From NCBI GenBank assembly GCA_029379385.1, contig CM055608.1, positions 21,884,350 through 21,948,349 on the forward strand: a stretch of DNA of 64,000 nt, given 5' to 3'. Below the pieces are notes generated by a model that did no database searches, was not told the origin of the DNA, and was given only the letters and a program-made list of their open reading frames with translations. Source of the stretch: Quillaja saponaria. Lineage: Eukaryota > Streptophyta > Magnoliopsida > Fabales > Quillajaceae. Positions 1 to 10,520 of the stretch are shown one piece after another (positions within the stretch are counted from its first letter, which is position 1; each line of letters opens with the position of its first letter). A program made the position numbers and the translations under genes.

Positions 1-60
1 TAAAAAGATAAAAAAATAAAAGTATACATTTAGGAAAAAAATTAAATAAATAATTTGAAA

Positions 61-446
61 TAGTAACTTCGTGGCATGAAGTTACTGTTTATTAAATTAA
101 AATTTTTTTGTATAGCTTTTTTCTTCTGAGTGGACAACAAAAACCAAAAGATAAAAAATATATTACAAGGAATAAATGAACAAAACAAAAATTACAATGA
201 ACAAATGAACAAAACATGGACAGAAAAAGACAAAAAATATTGAATAGTAACTTCGTGGGTTGGGCTCACGCAGTTACTGTTCAAATATATATATATTAAA
301 TTGTTTTTTGAAAAGAGATAAAAAATTTTCTTTTGATTGGTGCAATTTTTTTTTTTTTTTTAAATTACTACGAAAAAATGAACAAAAAGGAAAAAGACAA
401 AAAGAAAATGAATATTAACTTCGTGAGTTAAGCTCATGAAGTTACT
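61..446. repeat. Tandem repeat of about 170-185 bp with a hairpin core
   Basis: Three units each carry an inverted repeat of the form AGTAACTTCGTG..CATGAAGTTACT, at 62-86, 246-278 and 414-446. Spacing is 184 and 168 bases. The arms stay complementary while the loop changes in length and sequence. The sequence between cores is A-rich and also recurs (GAACAAAA and AAAAAGACAAAAA blocks). No coding potential is visible. It may be a short satellite or a decayed mobile element. It sits where the 5' part of the neighbouring LTR would be expected. Confidence 0.7.
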
Positions 447-3133
447 GTTCTTTTTATTTTTGTCTAGGCTTGAGGATGTGGTAGCTGATATGATAGTTAA
501 GTTGGAAAAGTTGGTCCATTTTCAATATTATTTTCAAAAATGGTCCATTTTAAATTTATGTTTGAAAAAATAGGCCATTTGATGGATTTTTCCATTTTCC
601 TCCACCACACCTTTAAGCCTACTGACCTTGACTTAAATTTTTTTCCTTCTTATCTTAACAGGCCTTTCTTTCTCCTTAGACATCTGCTGCTGGAAGCTTC
701 AATGGAGGTCATGTTTTGCTTAGGTTTTAGTTCCTTTTGTTGCTGTGAGGTGTACAATAATAACCAAGCTAAATCCTCTTCTTGATTTCGGCCACTCTTC
801 CTACTCCAAAAATCTGCTGGCCAAAACTTGTGTTGCTGCACTGTTTGGTTCCTATTTTCTTCTGAGAGGAAGCCTTGCTGTCACCTATTTTTCTTTCCCT
901 TCTTTTCTTGCTTCTTTAGTGGCACTTTCATTAAGCTGTAGAAGGACACCAATGGCATGGGAAGGCAGCTTGGTGGGTGTTGGTTGTAGCAGCAGTTGGC
1001 CAATTATGAAGGTCCTTTGTTCTGGTTGTTTGCAAGGTAAATAGCTGGTCAAGGAGGGTCTTATTGGCAGCCAAACTCTAAGCTGCTGTCTTCTGTTTTG
1101 GGCAATAGCTTGATCATTTTGTTTTGCTTTATTGGCCATCTGTTATGGAACTAAGAGGGGAGGGTTCTGGCTCTTTATTTGACTTAGCAACAAGAGGGAA
1201 AGGAGGTAGGAAATTTTCCTACTTTCAATGCTTTTGATTTAGCTTAGGTGTTGTTATACTTGTTAAAGAGTTGTTGGAATTCCTTTAGGGTGAACTTTAG
1301 GTGTTTTAAGTTATTAAATATTTGAACATATGAGAATTAAGAGAAGGATATGGTAAATCAAAGTTGAATAAGTGGAAATATAAGGTAAGGGTATATAAGT
1401 ATTGAAGTAGGAAGTTTGGAATTAATTCTGTTAATGGTAGGAATGTATATTTTAGGTTCTTAGTTAACTTTATATAATTAATTTAAGTTGAATTTAATAA
1501 TGGAAATTGGAGTAGCAAGGGTAAGTGACTTGTGTTGATTGTAATAATAGGAATATATATAGGTACATAACAATTAAGTTTATAAGTTTCTTTAACTAAA
1601 TGGTTAATTTGAAAGCACTAAATTTGAGCATAGGCATAGTGGACAAATAGATAGTTTGAATATTTGGTTAATAGTAGGTAATTGATTTAAATTGAATTCC
1701 ATAATTGGATCATGAGTAATATAAGGGTTAATTGAATTGTGTGGATTATTGGGAAATCACATAGGCATGCTAAGTACTTAATAAAATGTTTAAAAGAACT
1801 TTAAGTACAGAGTAAGCCTAGGAATTAAATAACATGAATTTCATTAATTAAATAGTTGGTTGAAAGATATGGACAATTAATTAGGTTAATGTGGAACTTG
1901 ATAATTAGTACATGAGTAAGTTAATATTGGAATTATTGGTAATAGGGATTCTAGGAATTTAGATTAGTTTATTAAAATGAATATTTCCATACAAGAAGTG
2001 GAATTAAGATGTTCTTAAGGTGTTTGCTTGGTATATTTGATTCTTGGTGATTAGTTCTTAGTTGAGGTTGAATAAAAATTTAAGAACTTATAATAAAACA
2101 TGGTTGGGTAAATAGTTAAGGAGAGGGAAGATCTTGGAACTTGCTATGATGAATATTGGAAATTTATAACTCATGCTCTTTATTGATTTTAAACAAATAA
2201 TTTAACTTGAACTTAATATTTGTAAGGTGAGTAAGGTAGAATTAAGGAAATAACTGTTAATTTCTTGGTTTACGTATGTATAATATATAAATATCGAAAT
2301 TAAGTTTGTCCTCAAGGCATTTTTTTGGAATGTCTAAAAGGAATAGGTTTCCTAGAAAGGTATAAGAGTAGGTATTTACATTTTAAGCAATTAAAAGAGT
2401 ATAACTATGAAATAAATGAAATAAGTAATATTTGAAAATATGACTTTCAGCTTGGGAATGTATTATTGAGCCAATGATGCATGGATTCGAGAAAGAACGA
2501 TGAGCAGGATTTGTAGTACTGTGAGTGGTTAACTGTTACCCTTTGGTTGCTAGATTATTATGTGCAATTGTATGTATATTTGAATAAATGTGTTATATGG
2601 AAAAATATGCAAGTGCAATGTTTCAGTGAGTTACTTGAATTATATTTGTTTGAAATTGTTTGTGATTGATAAGAGCCAACGAAGTGAAAAATTTCCCGAG
2701 ATGATTTTTATTTCCGAAAATGAAATCCATGTGCACCTAGGATGTGTAAATTTAATATTATGATATGAGATTTCTCTGATAAGTGTTTTTAAAGAATTAA
2801 GTGCTTAGTCCCGGTGGGTGAATTCAAAAAAAAAGGATTCAGTGATTTTGTTTTTGATTCTATTTAGTGTGCAGACACAAAACTGCCCGGTAAGAGGTGG
2901 TGTGTGGGGTTGAGTTACTCACTTGACCTTTTGTGTGCATCATTTGGTTTGTATGCTTTGACTTCTTTGTTTAAGATTATGAATTTTAGACATTTGAATT
3001 GAGTTATATATGTTATAAAATATGTGAATTACAACTTTATGAGAATTACATGTATGTGCTTATATTATTGAATTAAAACATGAATACTGTTACTTGAAAT
3101 TAAATGATGATATATGTGTTTTGAGTGATGCTA

Positions 3134-3177
3134 GTACTTTTTGGGTACGATTTTCCACTCACCAAGTCCGTAGGACT
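3134..3177 (+). other. LTR hairpin pair (outer LTR copy)
   Basis: The first hairpin is GTAC..GTAC at 3134-3148 with one weakened pair. The second is AGTCC-GTA-GGACT at 3165-3177. The same two hairpins occur at the same place in most LTR copies of the window. They lie about 30-50 bases before a T-rich stretch. Confidence 0.6.
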
Positions 3178-3218
3178 CACACCTCTTCTGTGGTTAATTT
3201 TTTTAGTAACATGATCTC

Positions 3219-3325
3219 TGTGATAACCTAATATTTTTACATAGCTTTAAATTGGTTGTACGGAACTTATTGTAATTAGATAAAAAAAAATTAATAATAA
3301 TAATAAAAACTAAGGTGAATAAATA

Positions 3326-3377
<52 letters not shown>

Positions 3378-5284
3378 GATGTATATGTATATGATATATA
3401 GATGTATATATACATATCTATAACAAGAATAAATTTGTACCATAAGTTGGGTTGACTTTGATTTTAATTCTTGATTTTGTCTTAAGTGAATTTTTAGTTA
3501 AGTGCATATATAGAGTAAATAAAGAGAAGTTAATTGAAAAGATAGATAAATATAGATATGTACATATATGTATTAAAGTGGAGATTTATTGTACACCACT
3601 CATTCAAAAAGTAATTGTAGCTTTATTCTGTTTTTCATTTTGACTTGTCTTATCCTTTAAAGTTCCTTTTCCTTACTTTAAGCCACCTCCGACTTCACTC
3701 TCTTTGGCTCTTTTTCTCTGCTTGCTGAAAAGCTTTCCATGTTCTTGTTTTCTTCCATCCTTTGTCGTGGAGTACACCTTGCCGCAGAGAAGGGTTCTTT
3801 GTTTGTGGTAGTTGAAATCTCTTCATTCTTTCCTTAAAATTCATACCAGTTTTTGAGCTTTGGGTCTTAAAGGGGGAGTTGAAGGTGTCTTACTTTTAAA
3901 AGTGTTAGTAGTAGCTTTGCTGAAGTTGAGGTAGCATATTGTAAATCATCTGGTTAGCTGTACTCTTGGAATTTCTAGCGTTGGCGTGAGCTTAAGGGAG
4001 CTTGGTTAAAGTTGCATTTTGTGGGTGAAGGTGATAGTAAGAAAGCTGGTTGTGCTCTGTTTCCAGCATCTTGTTGTTGAGGAAAGGAGGGCAGCTCCCA
4101 CATTTTTAGCAATATCCATTTCAATCGTGAAGGCAAGGTGCATATTTTTTTCCTTCCTTGCCGTGGGCTTGCTAGTTGTTAGTGAGCTTGTTTAGTAGCT
4201 AGTTAGTTTATGGATTGGTTGATCTCCTTTTGTTTTGGTTAGTTGATTAGTTAGAACTAAAGATTAAGAGAAATTGTGAATAGAAGTTTAGGATCTAAGA
4301 ACTTATGGGATGATCTTTTGATTATATATATAAAAAAAAAGATTCTTTGAAATTCAAGAACATGAATATTAAAGTTGTAAAATTCAAATTTTGGTAAACA
4401 CTTAATTGAAATTAAGTTGACGTTAGGAATTCCTTTTGATTTAATTAAGAAGGTAAGATTAGTAGTTAGACTAATGATATTTATGACTTGAAGGTGGAAA
4501 ATGATATGAATGAAAGGGAGTTTTAGAATTGGATTAGGCATATTCATACCAAGATTATGTAATTCATATTTTAAATGAAAATCAAATAATTAATTTAAGT
4601 TAAATTCAATAATGGCAACATGAGTATTATAACAGTTAAATTGAATTGTATTGATTATATTGGAATTTGAATAAAAGTTTATAAATAACAGCAAAGGGTG
4701 GTTGATTGATGTGGTGAGTTCAGGATTTGATGAAAATGGGTAGTGAGTATGAGCAAAGGATGTTTAGTGATGGGGTGAAGTGTTGAAAGTTAGAGTTAAG
4801 AGGTTTTTGAAGGGATGTTAGGCCAGATTTCGTGGATTAGAAATATCTTGTGTTTCGGGTACTTTTGAGAATTAAATTAAATTAAGAGTTCAAAAGAAAA
4901 AATGTAGCTTAGGGTCTTGCGATGATGTCTGTAAAATTTCGTAACCTGGTTCTAAGTATATTTGTTGGTAGAGTTATTAGACTGCAGCTAAGTTCATGCA
5001 GGATTTTTAGTGAGCTTCAGTCGGTTTGGGAGACTTTGTCATAGGTTGTTGTTTGAATTAGCCTAGAACCTCTGAATAAAAGTTGTTTCTAACATACTAA
5101 AGAGTAAATATGGAGTGGTGCAGATCTTAATTCTATGTTTTTACTTTAATTAAGTAAAGATTTTCTTGGTTTTAAAAATAATTGTTTCGAGAGTCTTGTG
5201 TGTTCAGTAGTGGTAAAGTTAGGGTTACAAAGGTTAGATTACCCATTCCTCCAGCCAGTTATGCTTCTATTTGGGCATGTCACA
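3219..5284 (+). mobile_element. Nested, internally deleted solo LTR
   Basis: It begins TGTGATAACCTAA and ends GCATGTCACA. It is flanked by ATCTC (3214-3218) and ATCTT (5285-5289), a 5-bp target duplication with one mismatch. At 2066 bp it is shorter than its relatives (3.4-3.9 kb). It has the 5' AT-rich part, the pyrimidine-rich block at 3660-4160, the conserved AAAATGTAGCTTAGGGTCTTG block at about 4898, and then jumps to the 3' end, so the GC-rich module and hairpin pair are missing. Confidence 0.8.
3329..3366. repeat. (AT)n microsatellite
   Basis: An almost pure AT dinucleotide run inside the nested LTR. The equivalent place in most other LTR copies also holds a TA run of variable length. 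Confidence 0.95.
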
Positions 5285-6248
5285 ATCTTAAGGATGACTA
5301 TTACCGGTAATGAGTTTTGTTAAGTATTTAGCGGCAAGGTAATTATTTGGAATCTCAATCTTGAAGTCAACAGATAAGGGTTTGCAGTCGCGCCAAAACT
5401 GTGGGGTGTCTAGTCTTATATTGTGTAATAATTTAATTATTTGTATTGTGATGAGAAACAGAGTGGAGCTTCTTGTTGTTATGGTTGTTATTGTCTAAGA
5501 ACAGGAACGTGTTGTTTATATTATATGGGTATGTTCCACTTTATAGGGAATCTCTGTCGAAATTTTTAGTAAATCATTATTTGTTTCAATAAATAAACTT
5601 TATAGTTAATTTCTGTTTTATAGAATTTGTTTTATGCATTAGTTTAGTCAAGAGCCATATGTGTTTAGTTGTGCTCAAGTAAGAGTTATAGATGTTTGGT
5701 TATTCAATCCTCTGGCCAGTCATGCCTCTATGAGTGATGTGACAAAGATATTTTCCAGTAATGTCAAATCAGACACAACTTTTACAAAAGTTGAAAAAAC
5801 TTATATACAAATCTTCCAAAATGTAACTACAAATATCGAAAATGATTATCTTACAAATCTATGGAAGACAATACTTATAAGTCTTATACAATTACATATA
5901 GCTATATGAGTTGGCTGGGCTCCATAAAGATTTGTTTCATATATAAAATCATTTAAAGATGTGGATTAAAATTTAACAATTATATTATATTATTATATGA
6001 TAACTTGTATTTATTTGGATATTACGTGTCATAACTATAATCATATGAACATTGATGTGATATATTTGAATTTGATATTATCATTTAAAATAAAGTGTAT
6101 TATTATTATTATTAAAAAAAACAAAAACTATATGACTTTCTAATATTTGCTCTCTATTTAACATTTCTCTTACATAGTTTCCCATGCTTTTGTTTTAGTT
6201 TTCTTCTTCTATATTCTTAATTTGTTCTATTTTTTTTAAAAAAATTTA

Positions 6249-6560
6249 ATGGAATCACAATAAGAGTAGAATTTTACTTTAAATGATGACAAAAAAAATA
6301 TCAACGAAGATGAAGTTACATGAAATTATCCTAGTGGAAGATGGATTCCAACATTAGAGCAATTATCAATGTTAAAGTATATGTTTGACATTGACATAAC
6401 TTCTCCAAATGGTAATCAACTTCAGCTAATATATACTATGTTGCGTCCTTACGATAAGGTTGAGATAAAAAATATTTCTATTTGGTTTCAAAACCAAATG
6501 TGTCCAGAGAAGAGAAAACAAATGCATAATGTAGGTAATGTTCCTCTTAAAGTGCATTAA
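6249..6560 (+). pseudogene. WUSCHEL-related homeobox (WOX) pseudogene, homeodomain exon
   Basis: One frame reads a WOX-type homeodomain at about 6333-6530. It starts GRWIPTLEQLSMLK, has the WOX-like ITSPNGNQLQLI region and ends with the helix-3 core WFQNQ followed by basic residues. Functional WOX proteins carry RW.PT.EQ, SP...I and WFQN.KARER, and bind DNA as regulators of stem cells and lateral organs. A possible ATG at 6249 is in the same frame, but stops follow at 6261, 6267 and 6321, and the basic tail is altered (MCPEKRKQ), so I call it a pseudogene. A frame 600 bases on (7179-7230) reads LFPEHPKE, reminiscent of the WUS box, and could be the remains of a later exon. It lies between the outer LTR end at 5744 and an AT-rich gap. 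Confidence 0.72.
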
Positions 6561-6639
6561 GAATTTGCAAATATTATAAGAGGTATTGCTTGGATTACTA
6601 AGGAAGAATATATTTCCAAATATAATTACAGGTATTGCT

Positions 6640-6975
6640 TGGATTATTAAAGAAGAATATAATTATCATATCAAATGTTTTAACATGTATTCTCTATTAA
6701 ATTATTTTTATTCTTATAATTTATGACAGAGTTATTAATTTTTTATTCTTATTTAATTTTGGACAATTGATGAAGAAAAACATGCATATATGTGACAATA
6801 TTGAATTGTGATTGTAGGTTTTATTCGAGTCGTTCTTACTCGGTGAATACAAATAACATGAAAAAAGTTTAAGCATAAAAATGTGGATATGGCAAAGTTT
6901 TATAGTGTAAGCACACAATTTTTGAGAAATTATAAGTTTACTTTTTTATGTTTATATTAGAAGATTATAGATATT
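6640..6975 (+). repeat. Diverged dispersed repeat, copy 1
   Basis: This stretch resembles 55440-55770 in order and sequence. Shared blocks include AATTATCATATCAA, a TTGTAGGT.TTTATTCGA block, and TTTTATAGTGTAA near the end. Indels separate the blocks. No coding capacity is visible. The two copies are about 49 kb apart, each near a gene remnant, so they may be an old dispersed element or an old duplication. Confidence 0.5.
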
Positions 6976-7178
6976 TATTTTTTAATTTTGTGAGAAGTTA
7001 CAAAGGATAATATTCATATAAAGGTTTTTCCATTTTTAATAGAAAATGGTTCAAAGCATAATTTTGGATCGCCTTTTGTAGGAAACAAATATTCTATGCT
7101 CCAGATTGGTGATGTTAACAAGATAAAAGAGAAGCAGAAATATTGGAAAGAAACCAAGTGTAACTTGTTCCAAAATTT

Positions 7179-7230
7179 TCTACCCGCAAATTATTTCCTG
7201 AACATCCTAAAGAGCTTCATTGGTGTTGTA
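7179..7230 (+). pseudogene. Possible WUS-box remnant of the WOX pseudogene
   Basis: The frame from 7179 reads STRKLFPEHPKELHW. WOX proteins of the WUS clade have a C-terminal TL.LFP.HPE-like box. The match is short, and an AG acceptor-like site (TTTTGTAG at about 7080) precedes it. It could be chance; its support is the position 0.6 kb downstream of the homeodomain on the same strand. Confidence 0.35.
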
Positions 7231-7239
7231 ACATGGAAA

Positions 7240-10055
7240 GATTAGAAATTGCATATTACTATGGCAGGCAAACTGATAGTGGTGAGTTTTTGTCTTTGGG
7301 TCAATTATGAAAAGTGAATAGTACAAAGACAAAATGAAAGGTATATGTATAAAATATGAAAGATACGTACTATTTTTATATTTATTTTTTTTCAAACTAT
7401 TGAATAATGTATTATATAATTTCTGTTAATTTATGAGTTATTTTTAAGATAAATAGTATGATTGTCTACACGAGAGGCGATTATCTAGACAAGATATCTG
7501 TTTAGGTTTAAATTTATTTTTTTAATACTTTTTCTTATTTGATTAAATGTGTTTTGAAAAACACCAATATTTTTACTTGTTTTCATTATCTATGATGCAT
7601 TTTCCCATTTTTAGGTGAACATAAATATTATTTTTCTTAGATATATCAATTTTGATATTGAATAATCTTCTTTAAAAAATAAATAAATGTAATATATATT
7701 TTTTAAATTGTTACACAAAATCATGTTTATGTAAGCAAGTATGAGCTTTTATGAGAACTGTACATTTTAATAAAATGGTTGTTATAATTATGAGTAATAT
7801 CTATTAATGTTAGATGATGATTCATATGATATATTGTATTATGCTTATAAAACATTCGGCGTGATTAATAAATCAAATAAAAGGTGGGTCATTTTTTTCA
7901 AAATTATGTCGATAAGCTGGCCTTACCTTTGTCAATGAAAACTAAGACTTTAGAAGAAAAAATAAATAAAGTAAAAGAGATATATAGGAGCAAAAAGGAA
8001 GATATCATACTAATTTACAAAATTAAGATGGTAATTATTTAATTATATTACTACAGTATTTTTTTTAATTGGAAGATGAAAGTTAAGAATTTAAGAAGAC
8101 AAAAAAAAAAAAAAAAAAGTACAAATAACTACTAAGTTTATATATTTACAAACAAAGTATTATAAATATAACAAATAAATTATTATTTAAGTAATGTTTC
8201 TTGAAATGATATATGTCTACTTTAATACTTTTTATATTTTTTAATATAACTATCAAATCATAAGATTTTTTTTATATTTAAATAGAATATAAGAAATTAA
8301 TTAAAATCCTTATAATATATTGTAAAATTTCAATAAGAGCAATTAAGCTTACTCAACAAGCTTATCTTGCACCAATAATTTTTTTGTCATGAATATTTAT
8401 TACATATCGAGTGGCCCTTAATGATATTAACTCTCATATTTAGAAGTCATATATACACAATTAGTTGGTCACATTTTATATTTTTTTTATATTTGATTTT
8501 AGTAATAATAGATACTGTGAAACCTATGCTTTGTATATAATTATGCTATGGGACTAACAAATGGACCTTTACAAACCACCCTAAAAGCACCTCCTAAAAG
8601 TGCATATTGCTTACTCTAGATAAAAAGTGAAATTAGGCCCTCTGTGTAATATGTCCGAAATGATCAAGTAGTAGTCACTTGTAATGTGTATAGTACAGTT
8701 AAGCTGAAAGGAGGAAAAAAAGGGGTGATATGAGCATTCACTAAGTATATAACTATCACCCTCATCCTCATCCTATATGCACTTGCAAACAAGTGATACG
8801 AGTCACAAGATTTAGACTTTTTTTGCTTTTGCTTTTGTATATTCTTTGCATCTGTAAATTTTCTTCGACTCTTGATATTGTTCAAATGCTTTTTTTATTT
8901 CCATTGATAGCCATAATTTTTTGACAAAACCACTACAATGATAAAATATTGAAATCTATCATTAAAAAAAAAAAAAAAAACCTAAAAGAAATTATTTGAT
9001 TCAATAAATATAGATATTGATCGCACAATTTTATCTTCTGATTTATCTAATCAATATCACCTATGTTGACATCCTACCAAACAAAACATATTATACAAAA
9101 AAATTTAAATAAAAAATATTAATAAATAATATATATTTTAAATTGCCAAACTTACTCAATAAAATAATATTTTAGTAAAATTAAAACTTAAAGAAAAAAA
9201 TAGTCCATATGCAAATAAAATAGAAATGGACTAGTCATAATCGTGAGAGAATGCATGGAATATGGCCAAATTTAAAATCATATACTTTCGTCACATTCCC
9301 AAAAAGTATGTATGTGTGTCTTGTCGTTTGTTTGTGTTTCAATTTTTTTTCCTTTTCTTCATTTCCTATTAATTGGCGATTAATTAATATTTCTGTTTTT
9401 AATAGACGGAGAAACCAACATTTGTGACCCAAAAAGTATTCATTTCTTTTTGTAGTGATGGGTGGAGATTTGAGCATAATGGATGTATTAATAAATATAT
9501 ATTATAATTTTTTAATCAAATTTTTTTATAAAAAAAAATATAGTTATTATAAAATGATTTTTTAAAAGTAATAGTTTGCATGTTATAATATTTGGGGGAG
9601 TATGTAGTGAGAGATTGCTTGAGAGCTTTATACTTTGATAGAAAATAGGTGCACGACTAAACCAAGAATAAATAAAATTGTCACTAAAAAGTTATTTTCC
9701 ATTTACTATAAGGATGCAATTGGTGGGAGCATTTGGCTATGTTAAGCCAAATTTATCATTTCTTTATTTTCTTTTAGTTATTGTAAGAATAAGTTAAAAA
9801 TTACATAATGAATATAAATCATAATTTTTTTATCTGATAAGCATGAAATAGTGTTAATTATCAAGATTTCAAATAATTAATTTTAGAAGAAATCAATAGA
9901 CAATCATTCAATTAAAAATAAAAGTATCCATAAATTCTTAGCAAAATTTATATTACATACTAATAACATAGGACTAATTTAAATAATTTGATGGATGAAA
10001 ATTGCAATTACAAAAAGACAGATAACTATGAAACCTAGTATTGAAATAAGTCATT
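7240..10055. other. AT-rich stretch with no gene seen
   Basis: Very AT-rich sequence with A and T homopolymers (for example 8100-8118 and 8964-8980). The short open frames are not supported by any recognisable motif. I see no repeat-family ends in it. Confidence 0.6.
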
Positions 10056-10117
10056 TGTTATAACCCTCATAATCTAATAACGTAAAATTGAGTTTTAGAC
10101 ACAATGTGTAAATTTAT
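10056..10117 (+). repeat. 5' start of a plus-strand LTR, cut off by the gypsy insertion
   Basis: It begins TGTTATAACCCTCATAATC and continues AAAATTGAGTTTTAGACA, like the start of the LTR at 10250. After 62 bases it is interrupted at 10118 by the end (TGTCACACCCC) of a minus-strand LTR. The rest of this copy was not found in the window. Confidence 0.65.
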
Positions 10118-10479
10118 TGTCACACCCCTTACCAAGGCATGACTAGCCAGAGGATTGGATAATTAAACTTCCGTAACCCTGACTTCAAAACAATATAACA
10201 ACCATGACTCTTGGCCTATCTAAAGGATAAAAGTAACTTTTATAAAACATGTTATAACCCTGATAATCCGATAATGTAAAATTGAGTTTTAGACATAATA
10301 TGTAAATTTATATTATAAAATAAGCAAATTATTTAAATAACAGTATAATTAAACTTTTTTTAATTCGATATTTTAGTATAACTTTAGTATACGCTTTAAA
10401 ATTTTTATGTATTTGCTCTCGTAAAGTAAGTAATATTGCGATCAAGTAAATTAAAGTGAGTAAGAAAATAATATATAAG

Positions 10480-10483
<4 letters not shown>

Positions 10484-10518
<35 letters not shown>
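10484..10518. repeat. (TA)n microsatellite in LTR
   Basis: A TA dinucleotide run in the 5' part of the solo LTR. Its position relative to the downstream CCACCACA block is shared with other copies. Confidence 0.95.

Positions 10519-10520
<2 letters not shown>

Larger units (their letters stand above)
541..5744 (+). repeat. Outer LTR copy (gypsy family), 5' end not found, interrupted by a nested LTR
   Basis: From about 590 (CCACCACACCT followed by a T-rich tract) the sequence follows the order of modules seen in the other long LTRs of the window. It includes the GC-richer block at 2805-2935 and the hairpin pair at 3134-3177. The 3' end is the family end GATGTGACA at 5744. The part 3219-5284 is another LTR inserted into it; sequence on both sides of the insert joins in register when compared with 60.71-60.79 kb. 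I cannot find a TG start: the expected first 400 bases are replaced by, or lie beyond, the hairpin repeat at 61-446. Confidence 0.7.

Noticed and set aside
61..446. CRISPR-like array
   Set aside because: Only three units, palindromic cores of unequal length, A-rich recurring spacers and a plant context.
540..1139. Overlapping short frames on both strands at 540-1139
   Set aside because: They lie in the pyrimidine-rich, GC-richer block of the LTR. Equivalent blocks in other copies do not keep any frame open.
3203..3415. Open frame encoding alternating Y and I residues
   Set aside because: It is a translation of the AT dinucleotide run inside the nested LTR, as is the similar frame at 40175-40369.
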